37,158 nt of DNA. Source: Pseudomonadota bacterium (GTDB lineage: Bacteria; Pseudomonadota; Alphaproteobacteria; Sneathiellales; Sneathiellaceae). Location of the stretch: contig JANSXH010000022.1 in the NCBI GenBank assembly GCA_024743055.1, forward strand, positions 1-37,158. Direction: 5' to 3'. The notes beneath the pieces were generated by a model, which did not search any database, was not told where the DNA came from, and was given only the letters and a program-made list of their open reading frames with translations. Below, in pieces: positions 30,688-37,158 of the stretch (position 1 is its first letter; every line of letters begins with the position of its first letter). The translations under genes and the position numbers were made by a program.

Positions 30688-31026
30688 TTAAACGTGGAAA
30701 GAAGATCCGCAGCCGCAACGGCCTTTTTCATTGGGGTTTTCAAATGTGAAGCGAGATTGCAGGCCTTCTTCAAGCCAGTCCATTTCTGTTCCCGCCACAT
30801 ATTGTACCGCATCATGATCGATTAACAGGGTGATATCAGACCTGGTGACGATCTCGTCATCGTCTTTTCTGTCTTCGGCAAAGTCCATAGTGTAGCTGAG
30901 ACCATTGCAGCCCGTATTGGTAATACCGATGCGCAAGCCCAGGGTCTCACCGTCATTCTGGCTGAGCAAGGTCCGGACCCGTTCTGCGGCCCGGTCTGTC
31001 AATGTCATAATCTGTGTGTCACTCAT
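30688..31026 (-). CDS. sufA: Fe-S cluster assembly accessory protein SufA/IscA-type
   Basis: A 112-residue A-type carrier that receives Fe-S clusters from SufBCD and passes them to apo-enzymes. The three conserved cysteines are C40 (TNTGCNGLSY) and C104, C106 in GRCGCGSSF. LTDRAAERVRTLL at the start is the usual A-type opening. It could equally be called IscA or ErpA by sequence alone; placement in the suf operon favours SufA. It lies 32 bp downstream of sufT and 9 bp before the exported rhodanese gene. Confidence 0.88.
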   Translation of the reverse strand: MSDTQIMTLTDRAAERVRTLLSQNDGETLGLRIGITNTGCNGLSYTMDFAEDRKDDDEIVTRSDITLLIDHDAVQYVAGTEMDWLEEGLQSRFTFENPNEKGRCGCGSSFHV

Positions 31027-31058
31027 ATTCCACCTGTATACCTTATTTAGGGTGCGCC

Positions 31059-31427
31059 CTAAAACATTCCAAGATCAAGTTTGGCCGCTTCGGACATATT
31101 GTCCGGCGTCCAGGGCGGATCCCATAATATCTCGACATCCACTTTTTTAACGCCATCGACCGGCATAACGGCATCTCGAACCCAAATAGGTATTTCCCCG
31201 GCAACCGGACATCCCGGAGCCGTCAGGGTCATGCCGACAAAGACGGTTCCATCGTCGTCAATATCAATCACATAGATTAATCCCAGGTCATAAATGTTAA
31301 CTGGAATTTCGGGATCAAACACGCCGCGAATGGCCTCAACAATTGGCGCTTCCAGGGGAGAACTGGTGGTTCCTTCCACAAATGGCCCGGTTGCCTTCGG
31401 TCGTTCAATATTTTCAATGACAGTCAT
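31059..31427 (-). CDS. sufT: SUF system protein SufT (MIP18/DUF59 family)
   Basis: A 122-residue MIP18-family protein, a maturation factor implicated in Fe-S cluster handling. The family core is FDPEIPVNIYDLGLIY (37-52), followed by TLTAPGCPVAGEIP with the conserved cysteine C73, and a closing WDPPWTPDNMSEAAKLDLG. A 30-residue N-terminal extension lacks clear motifs. Its place between sufU and sufA (9 bp and 32 bp) is the usual one in alphaproteobacterial suf operons. It may be required chiefly when demand for cluster assembly is high, as known for SufT elsewhere. Confidence 0.9.
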   Translation of the reverse strand: MTVIENIERPKATGPFVEGTTSSPLEAPIVEAIRGVFDPEIPVNIYDLGLIYVIDIDDDGTVFVGMTLTAPGCPVAGEIPIWVRDAVMPVDGVKKVDVEILWDPPWTPDNMSEAAKLDLGMF

Positions 31428-31436
31428 GCAACAATC

Positions 31437-31892
31437 CTATTCTGTCGATGCTTCTTCTTCGCCGTCCATAGCGGAACTCATGGCATGCCAGGCGAGGGTG
31501 GCGCATTTGACCCGCATGGGAAACTCCTTCACACCAGCCAGGACCATCAGCCGTTCCGTATCGTCCCCAGCGTCAATTGTCGCTTCTTCGCCTTTGACAA
31601 GTTTCTGAAAGCCATCAAACAACACCTTGGCTTCCGTTTCCGTCTTGCCCGTAATAATTTCCGTCATCATCGAGGCGGAGGCGAGGGAGATGGCGCAGCC
31701 TTTGCCTTCAAAAGCCGCATCCTCAATCAGCCCGTTATGGCCCATTTTCAGATAGACGTTCAATGTATCGCCACAGAGCGGGTTATAGCCATGGGCTTCA
31801 TGGTTGGCATCATCTGGATGCCGGAAGTTCCTTGGATGCTTGCTATGGTCCAGAATGACTTCCTGGTACAATTCACGTAAATCATCGAACAT
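31437..31892 (-). CDS. sufU: SufU, sulfur transfer/scaffold protein of the SUF system
   Basis: A 151-residue NifU-N-type protein. The ligand set is C40-x-D42 (NPLCGDTLNV), C66 (GKGCAISLASASM) and C130 (RVKCATLAW), the pattern that binds zinc in SufU and accepts persulfide sulfur from SufS. An insert typical of SufU over IscU appears around 85-115. It replaces SufE, which is absent here. Its ATG overlaps the SufS stop by one base (TAATG), so translation is coupled, which suits a SufS partner. Confidence 0.9.
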   Translation of the reverse strand: MFDDLRELYQEVILDHSKHPRNFRHPDDANHEAHGYNPLCGDTLNVYLKMGHNGLIEDAAFEGKGCAISLASASMMTEIITGKTETEAKVLFDGFQKLVKGEEATIDAGDDTERLMVLAGVKEFPMRVKCATLAWHAMSSAMDGEEEASTE

Positions 31893-33124
31893 TAGCCAAA
31901 AAACTCCTGCACGCCACGAACAGCGGTGACAAGCGCGTCCACATCCGCGCGATTGTTATAAAATGCAAAAGACGCCCGGGCCGTTGCCGCCACGTCAAAA
32001 TGATCCATCAAGGGCTGGGCACAGTGATGGCCGACCCGAATAGCAACACCGCCGCGATCGACAATGGTGCCGATGTCATGGGGATGAATGCCTTCCATGG
32101 TGAAGGAGATAATGCTCGCCTTCTGTTTAGCCTGGCCAATGATCCGGACACTGTTGATCTGCCCTAGTTGTTCCGTCGCATAGGCGAGGAGAGACTGCTC
32201 ATGGGGGCCTATTTTATCGAAGCCGATTGTATTGACATAGTCAATAGCCGCCCCGAGACCGATGGCCTGAACGATGGGCGGGGTGCCCGCTTCAAATTTG
32301 CTATGGCCTTTGGCGAAAGTGGTTTTCTCGAAAGTCACTCGCCGGATCATATCACCGCCGCCCTGATAGGGAGGCATCTTGTCCAACAGCTCTTCCTTGC
32401 CATAAAGAATGCCGATGCCTGTGGGGCCAAAGACTTTGTGCCCCGTAAAGACGTAGAAATCCGCACCAATCGCCTGCATATCGATCTGCATATGTGGCGC
32501 CGCCTGGGATCCATCAATTAGAACCACCGCGCCGGCGTCGTGGGCCGCAGAGATAATTTCATCGATGGGGGTAATGGTACCAATGGCATTTGAGATATGA
32601 GTGACGGCCACGATTTTCGTTTTCGGCCCCAGCATCTCCAGATAGGTATCGAACATAAACTCGCCATGCTCATCAATCGGAACAGCTTTAACAACGGCTC
32701 CTGTCTTCTCTGCAATCAATTGCCAAGGGACAATATTCGAATGATGTTCGAGGGTTGAAAGGAGAATTTCATCTCCTTCCTTAAGATTAGCACGACCGTA
32801 GGAATCGGCCACCAGATTGATGGATTCCGTCGCATTTTTGGTGAAAATTACTTCATCCAGGCTGGCGGCATTGATATGGGCACGAATTGTTTCCCGGGCT
32901 CCCTCATAGAGCTCCGTCGAGGCCTGGCTGAGATAATGCACCCCGCGATGCACATTGGCATAGGTATGGTCATAGGCCTTCTCGATGGCGTCCAGCACGG
33001 CTTTTGGTTTTTGGGCAGAGGCGCCGTTGTCCAAAAAGGCGAGAGGCATGCCATGGATTTCCCGGGACAGGATCGGGAAATCTTTGCGGATTTTCTCTAC
33101 ATCGAATGTTGTCATGTCATTCAT
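31892..33124 (-). CDS. sufS: Cysteine desulfurase SufS
   Basis: A 410-residue PLP enzyme that removes sulfur from L-cysteine, giving alanine and an enzyme-bound persulfide for Fe-S clusters. K230 in FTGHKVFGPTG is the PLP-binding lysine, H127/H128 in TLEHHSN stacks on the ring, and C368 in VGHHCAQPLM is the persulfide cysteine. The class II (SufS/NifS-like group II) layout, with a short loop around this Cys, matches SufS and needs an acceptor, here SufU. I chose ATG 33124 (AAGGA seven bases before) over a TTG at 33130. It follows sufD by 9 bp and overlaps sufU. Confidence 0.95.
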   Translation of the reverse strand: MNDMTTFDVEKIRKDFPILSREIHGMPLAFLDNGASAQKPKAVLDAIEKAYDHTYANVHRGVHYLSQASTELYEGARETIRAHINAASLDEVIFTKNATESINLVADSYGRANLKEGDEILLSTLEHHSNIVPWQLIAEKTGAVVKAVPIDEHGEFMFDTYLEMLGPKTKIVAVTHISNAIGTITPIDEIISAAHDAGAVVLIDGSQAAPHMQIDMQAIGADFYVFTGHKVFGPTGIGILYGKEELLDKMPPYQGGGDMIRRVTFEKTTFAKGHSKFEAGTPPIVQAIGLGAAIDYVNTIGFDKIGPHEQSLLAYATEQLGQINSVRIIGQAKQKASIISFTMEGIHPHDIGTIVDRGGVAIRVGHHCAQPLMDHFDVAATARASFAFYNNRADVDALVTAVRGVQEFFG

Positions 33125-33133
33125 GGCCAATCC

Positions 33134-34420
33134 TTAAACCCCCTCGAGCCAGTCTGTGGCGATTTTGGCGAAATAGGTCCGAACCGCCTCAGTTTCGATC
33201 TCATCAATAACGTCGGTCAAAAAGGCGGTAATGAGAATCTTGCGGGCCTCATCTTCTTGAATGCCGCGAGACTGCATGTAGAAAAGGGCATCTTCATCCA
33301 GCTCCCCGGATGTCGCGCCATGGCTGCATTTTACATCATCGGCATAGATCTCAAGTTCAGGCTTACAGGCGACCGTCGCCCGGTCCGATAAAAGCAGGGC
33401 CTTGCTGAGCTGATCCCCGGCAACCTGTTGTGCATCTTCAGCGATATGGATCTTGCCCTGAAAAATGCCGCGAGACTCTCCATCCAGCACACCTTTATAT
33501 ATCTGACGGCTATCATTTTCCGGCACCAGATGGCGGGTCAGGGTGGTCGTGTCGCAATGCTGCTTGTCCCGCATTAGATAGGCCCCGTTGAGGGCACAGG
33601 TGGCGCCAGATCCTAAGATATCTGCCGAAATTTCGTTGCGGGAAAGCCGTGCGCCTAACGACAGGGTGAAATTATCATAGAACGCCCCGTCCTTAATATC
33701 GCAGTCTACCATGGATAGGTGAAAAGCGGTTTTGCTCTCATTTTGTAGGCGGTAATGATGCAGCTTGGCCCCTTCCTCTAGACTGATTTTAGTCATGGGG
33801 TTGGAGAAATAGGCATGGCCGCCATTGCTGACATGTTCTTCAACAAGGGTTGCCTCAGCGCCCGCTCCGAGGTGAACAATATTGCGAAGATGCCGGGCAT
33901 TGGTGGGGGAGCCGCCATTACTGACAAACCGGATCAGGATCGGGGCGTCAACCTTCACATTTTCATCCAGCTCAAGGACAAAGCCGTCTTCCATAAAGGC
34001 CGTATTGAGGGCCACAACCGACCTGTTTTCAGCCGCTTCCGTTTCGAGAAGCTCCGTGCGGCCCTTTGCCAGTTCAGTGGCAAGTGAGGTAAGCCGCATA
34101 CCTTCTGGCAGGTTGTCCAAAACGCTGTTTCCAAGATCGATCTGACCATTCACCAGGGTAAAGATGATATGTGCGTCGAATGCTTCGCTTCTGGCAATGG
34201 GTTCCGCCAGGACATCATCTGTGATCCCTTTGGTCAGGGCATTGAGATTGGTAAAACGCCATTCTTCAATCCGGTGATTGGGAAAATCAAGCTTGGAGAA
34301 AGTCTCAAGCCCTGATTTACGCAATGCGGTGATGCCCGGGTTATCATGTCCCGGCAAGGACTGCAGCGCCGTATCAAACCGGCCAATATAATCCTGGGCG
34401 AGGGGGGTGAGCTGTTTCAT
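33134..34420 (-). CDS. sufD: SufD, subunit of the SufBCD scaffold
   Basis: A 428-residue non-ATPase subunit that pairs with SufB and SufC in the scaffold on which Fe-S clusters are built; SufD is needed for iron delivery. The C-terminal beta-helix region carries the family's GVLDGESRGIFQGKIHI, a CSHGATSGELDEDALFYMQSRGI stretch (split: CSHGATSGEL, ALFYMQSRGI) and the closing EDEARKILITAFLTDVI. The His in SHGAT is conserved in SufD as a likely cluster ligand. The N-terminal helical part is variable as usual. It lies 38 bp after sufC and just before sufS. Confidence 0.92.
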   Translation of the reverse strand: MKQLTPLAQDYIGRFDTALQSLPGHDNPGITALRKSGLETFSKLDFPNHRIEEWRFTNLNALTKGITDDVLAEPIARSEAFDAHIIFTLVNGQIDLGNSVLDNLPEGMRLTSLATELAKGRTELLETEAAENRSVVALNTAFMEDGFVLELDENVKVDAPILIRFVSNGGSPTNARHLRNIVHLGAGAEATLVEEHVSNGGHAYFSNPMTKISLEEGAKLHHYRLQNESKTAFHLSMVDCDIKDGAFYDNFTLSLGARLSRNEISADILGSGATCALNGAYLMRDKQHCDTTTLTRHLVPENDSRQIYKGVLDGESRGIFQGKIHIAEDAQQVAGDQLSKALLLSDRATVACKPELEIYADDVKCSHGATSGELDEDALFYMQSRGIQEDEARKILITAFLTDVIDEIETEAVRTYFAKIATDWLEGV

Positions 34421-34458
34421 ATCAATCGTTACTTTCCCAAATCCAACAGAGGCGCCGG

Positions 34459-35202
34459 TCAGGCCGCGCTCATCTCCGTATAGCCTTTTTCTTCCAGCTC
34501 GAGAGCCAAAGACTTATCGCCGGACTTAACGATACGTCCATCGGCCAGAACATGTACAAAGTCCGGGACAATGTAATCCAAAAGGCGCTGATAATGGGTA
34601 ATAACCAGTCCGGCCCGTTCCGGGCTGCGCAACCGATTGACGCCGTCCGCTGCAATTTTAAGGGCATCGATATCAAGTCCGGAATCTGTTTCGTCCAGCA
34701 GCATTAGGTCCGGCTCAAGCAGAGCCATCTGCAGAACTTCATTCCGTTTTTTCTCACCGCCGGAGAAGCCGACATTAACCGGGCGTTTGAGCATATCGTC
34801 CTTGATACCAAGCTCGTTGGTTTTTTCCCGTATCAGCTTCAGGAACTCCATCGCATCGACTTCCTGCTCCCCGCGATATTTGCGTTGGGCATTATAGGCG
34901 GTCTTGAAGAAGGTGGCTGAGGCTACACCCGGGATTTCAACCGGATACTGAAAGGCCAGGAAAATACCCATATTAGCCCGCTCGTCGGGGGAAAAATCCA
35001 AAAGATCCTGTCCCTTGTAGAGAACCGATCCTTTCGTCACTTCATAACCATCGCGACCGGCCAGGACGTAGGAGAGGGTACTTTTACCCGCGCCGTTCGG
35101 GCCCATGATGGCGTGAATCTCACCGGCATTGATGGTCAGATTAAGGCCTTTAAGGATTTCCTTGCCGCCAACTTCGGCATGTAAGTCTTTAATTTCTAAC
35201 AT
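34459..35202 (-). CDS. sufC: SufC, ATPase of the SufBCD scaffold
   Basis: A 247-residue ABC-type ATPase that drives conformational change in SufB-SufD during cluster assembly; it is cytoplasmic and unrelated to transport. Walker A is GPNGAGKST (34-42), the signature [10 protein letters not shown], and Walker [13 protein letters not shown], with the SufC-typical DSGLD. I chose ATG 35202 because the preceding GAGAG is the only ribosome site; ATG 35217 would add five residues. A short hairpin precedes the gene. Length equals the E. coli protein within one residue. Confidence 0.94.
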   Translation of the reverse strand: MLEIKDLHAEVGGKEILKGLNLTINAGEIHAIMGPNGAGKSTLSYVLAGRDGYEVTKGSVLYKGQDLLDFSPDERANMGIFLAFQYPVEIPGVASATFFKTAYNAQRKYRGEQEVDAMEFLKLIREKTNELGIKDDMLKRPVNVGFSGGEKKRNEVLQMALLEPDLMLLDETDSGLDIDALKIAADGVNRLRSPERAGLVITHYQRLLDYIVPDFVHVLADGRIVKSGDKSLALELEEKGYTEMSAA

Positions 35203-35221
35203 TTTTCTCTCGTTCATTCAG

Positions 35222-35237
35222 TGAGCTTTGAAGCTCA
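35222..35237. repeat. Compact hairpin between sufB and sufC
   Basis: TGAGCTT (35222-35228) and AAGCTCA (35231-35237) are exact reverse complements separated by TG, between the sufB stop and the sufC start. No T-run follows. It may be a processing or stability hairpin that separates the two messages. Confidence 0.45.
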
Positions 35238-35242
35238 ATTCC

Positions 35243-36712
35243 TTATCCGACACTACCTTCGAGACTGATGCCCACCAGTTTCTGGGCTTCGACGGCAAAT
35301 TCCATTGGCAGCTTCTGCAGGACTTCTTTACAGAAGCCATTGACGATCAGTGCCATGCTTTCCTCTTCGCTGAGGCCGCGCTGCTGACAGTAGAAGAGCT
35401 GCTCTTCGCTGACTTTTGAGGTGGTTGCCTCATGCTCGATTTTCGCCGTGCGGCTCTGGTTCTCGATATAGGGAACCGTATGGGCACCGCATTTATCGCC
35501 GATCAGCAAGCTGTCACAGACCGTATGGTTGCGGGCATTATCTGCCTTGCGCCCCATGCGGACCAGACCGCGGTAGGTATTCTGTGCCCGACCGGCGGAG
35601 ATCCCTTTGGAGATGATGGTGCTCGAGGTGTTTTTCCCGAGATGAATCATCTTGGTGCCGGTATCGGCCTGTTGCAGGTTATTGGTGATGGCGATGGAAT
35701 AAAACTCGCCCACCGAATTGTCCCCTTGCAAAATACAGGACGGATATTTCCAGGTGATAGCCGAACCGGTTTCCACCTGGGTCCAGGAGACTTTCGAATT
35801 CTCCCCGCGGCAGGCCGCCCGTTTGGTGACGAAATTATAAATCCCACCAACCCCGTTCTCATCACCGGGATACCAGTTCTGCACTGTGGAGTATTTGATC
35901 TCGGCATCCTTATGGATGACAAGCTCAACAACCGCGGCATGCAGCTGGTTTTCATCGCGCATAGGCGCCGTGCAGCCTTCCAGATAACTCACATAGCTCT
36001 CATCATCGGCGATGATCAAAGTCCGCTCGAACTGGCCGGTCTGGGCTGCATTAATCCTGAAATAGGTGCTGAGTTCCATGGGGCAGCGCACCCCTTTAGG
36101 GATGTAGCAGAAAGAGCCATCGGTAAAGACAGCGGAATTGAGCGCCGCATAATAGTTATCCGTATGAGGAACGACGGAGCCGATATATTTCTGCACCAGT
36201 TCCGGATGGTTCTGAACGGCTTCAGAAATAGGACAGAAGATCACGCCTTCTTTCTCCAAACGCTCCCGGAAGGTGGTAGCGACGGAGACACTGTCAAACA
36301 CTGCATCGACGGCCACATTATGGGCGCCTTCGACACCAGCCAGCACTTCCTGCTCTTTCAGGGGAATGCCAAGTTTTTTATAGACTTCGAGAAGTTCGGG
36401 ATCGACCTCATCCAGGCTTTTCGGCTTTTCCTTCTGAACCGGAGCGGAATAATAGTAGATATCCTGAAAATCGATTTTCGGAAACTCGACCTTGGCCCAT
36501 TCAGGCTCTTCCATGGTGAGCCAGTGGCGATAGGCTTTCAAGCGCCATTCCAGCAGCCATTCGGGCTCTTCCTTCTTAGCCGAGATAAAACGCACGATAT
36601 CTTCGTTCAGGCCGATCGGGGCTGTATCTGCCTCGATATCACTGACAAAGCCGTATTTGTACTTCTCCGAAACGGAGGCAACCTGTTCTACGGTTTCCTG
36701 GCTGATGGCCAT
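35243..36712 (-). CDS. sufB: SufB, cluster-bearing scaffold subunit
   Basis: A 489-residue central scaffold protein that receives sulfur and holds the nascent [Fe-S] cluster with SufC and SufD. Characteristic stretches are [19 protein letters not shown] (mid-protein), [29 protein letters not shown] and the C-terminal [19 protein letters not shown], where the first Cys corresponds to the essential SufB Cys405 of E. coli. The ribosome site GGAG precedes the ATG, and it begins 14 bp after the Rrf2 regulator gene. The long plus-strand frame across this gene is an artefact of its base composition. Confidence 0.95.
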   Translation of the reverse strand: MAISQETVEQVASVSEKYKYGFVSDIEADTAPIGLNEDIVRFISAKKEEPEWLLEWRLKAYRHWLTMEEPEWAKVEFPKIDFQDIYYYSAPVQKEKPKSLDEVDPELLEVYKKLGIPLKEQEVLAGVEGAHNVAVDAVFDSVSVATTFRERLEKEGVIFCPISEAVQNHPELVQKYIGSVVPHTDNYYAALNSAVFTDGSFCYIPKGVRCPMELSTYFRINAAQTGQFERTLIIADDESYVSYLEGCTAPMRDENQLHAAVVELVIHKDAEIKYSTVQNWYPGDENGVGGIYNFVTKRAACRGENSKVSWTQVETGSAITWKYPSCILQGDNSVGEFYSIAITNNLQQADTGTKMIHLGKNTSSTIISKGISAGRAQNTYRGLVRMGRKADNARNHTVCDSLLIGDKCGAHTVPYIENQSRTAKIEHEATTSKVSEEQLFYCQQRGLSEEESMALIVNGFCKEVLQKLPMEFAVEAQKLVGISLEGSVG

Positions 36713-36726
36713 CTCTTTAACTCCGC

Positions 36727-37158
36727 CTAATTTAATCTGACCGGCACGGGCTTAGCCTGCGGCTGGTTTTGAAGGGTAAGTTTTTCGGTATCCTGACACA
36801 TGTCGGCGAGGGTAACTTCCTCAAGGGCTGAATTCAGCGCCCGATTGATCTTTTCCCAACCGCCCCGCATGGGACAGCTGTCCTCAACCGAGCAATCATG
36901 CTCGCTTTCATCCACACAGGAGGTGACGGCAACAGGACCTTCCATGACCCGAACAATCTCGGCAACGGAGACCTCCATTGGATCACAGCTCAGCTCATAT
37001 CCGCCATGCGCCCCGCGATGTGAAATCACCAGCGGGCTCTTGGCCAGCATCCTCAGGATTTTGGCAGCTGTGGGGACGGTGAGCCCGGTGTGAAGAGAGA
37101 CATCCGGCGCCGTCATGACACGCCCCGGAATACGGGCCATTTCCGACATGATCACCAC
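36727..37158 (-). CDS. Rrf2 family Fe-S sensing regulator of the SUF operon, 5' end outside window
   Basis: The 143 visible residues form an Rrf2/IscR-type regulator whose N-terminal start lies beyond the right edge, since the family normally begins about 12-15 residues earlier. The HTH ([18 protein letters not shown]) and wing ([10 protein letters not shown]) are clear. Three cysteines, C81, C89 and C95 in the [11 protein letters not shown] and EDSCPM segment, are the usual Fe-S cluster ligands. It directly precedes sufB and should sense cluster supply and set expression of the whole operon, as IscR does. The C-terminal 30 residues are Gln/Pro-rich. The operon promoter is not in the window. 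Confidence 0.92.
   Translation of the reverse strand: MVIMSEMARIPGRVMTAPDVSLHTGLTVPTAAKILRMLAKSPLVISHRGAHGGYELSCDPMEVSVAEIVRVMEGPVAVTSCVDESEHDCSVEDSCPMRGGWEKINRALNSALEEVTLADMCQDTEKLTLQNQPQAKPVPVRLN

Noticed and set aside
35432..36730. 432-codon plus-strand frame opposite sufB
   Set aside because: It lies entirely antisense to a clearly conserved sufB, has low-complexity Gly/Ile/Asp-rich sequence without motifs, and no ribosome site.
1..37158. Genomic island, prophage or defence system
   Set aside because: No integrase, transposase, phage, toxin-antitoxin, restriction or CRISPR genes are visible, and composition is even across the window.

Overview
The window reads as a chromosomal segment of a free-living, probably marine, alphaproteobacterium. 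The reasons are moderate GC, a TRAP/TAXI binding protein, an M81 (MlrC-type) peptidase, a gamma-butyrobetaine dioxygenase-like enzyme, a VPLPA-CTERM protein, GcvA-type LysR and Lrp regulators, and a SUF-only Fe-S operon with SufU and SufT. The lineage is an inference from gene content; I could not compare sequences. There is no sign of a phage, insertion sequence, CRISPR array, tRNA or rRNA.

Left part (1-6.4 kb): the 3' end of an IclR/MhpR-like regulator, interrupted by an in-frame TAG, converges on a TAXI-type substrate-binding protein. Then come a DUF427 protein, an M81 peptidase, an HD-domain protein with the residue pattern of PhnZ/MIOX-type diiron oxygenases, RluA, a GFA-type zinc protein and an LCAD-like acyl-CoA dehydrogenase.

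6.4-12.8 kb: a 650-bp non-coding stretch with an orphan terminator, a 16-bp palindrome and a long inverted repeat. It precedes a complete peptide/nickel-type ABC importer operon: Tat-exported binding protein, internal terminator, two permeases, one fused double ATPase, and a strong terminator.

12.8-22.4 kb: several small divergent regulatory units. These are LysR/EamA exporter, a desaturase with dyads at its start, and TetR/enoyl-CoA hydratase + ABM monooxygenase with an operator abutting the tetR start. They are followed by a VPLPA-CTERM protein, the gamma-butyrobetaine dioxygenase-like enzyme, an XRE-2TM membrane regulator, a VOC protein and an unknown single-pass membrane protein.

22.4-30.1 kb: a hairpin-rich convergent spacer. 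It is followed by NTF2-like proteins, a RidA-like protein translationally overlapping an MFS exporter divergent from Lrp, a DJ-1/PfpI protein, a methyltransferase, and HxlR-GNAT divergent from GST-SRPBCC with operator-like repeats between. A hemerythrin gene follows, with a perfect FNR-type box at the right distance for activation.

30.2-37.2 kb: the SUF operon, all on the minus strand, in the order Rrf2 regulator, sufB, sufC, sufD, sufS, sufU, sufT, sufA. It ends in a secreted rhodanese. The regulator runs off the right edge, so the operon promoter is not visible. The recurring theme from 21 to 37 kb is redox, electrophile and oxygen handling: VOC, GST, HxlR, DJ-1, hemerythrin, rhodanese and Fe-S assembly.
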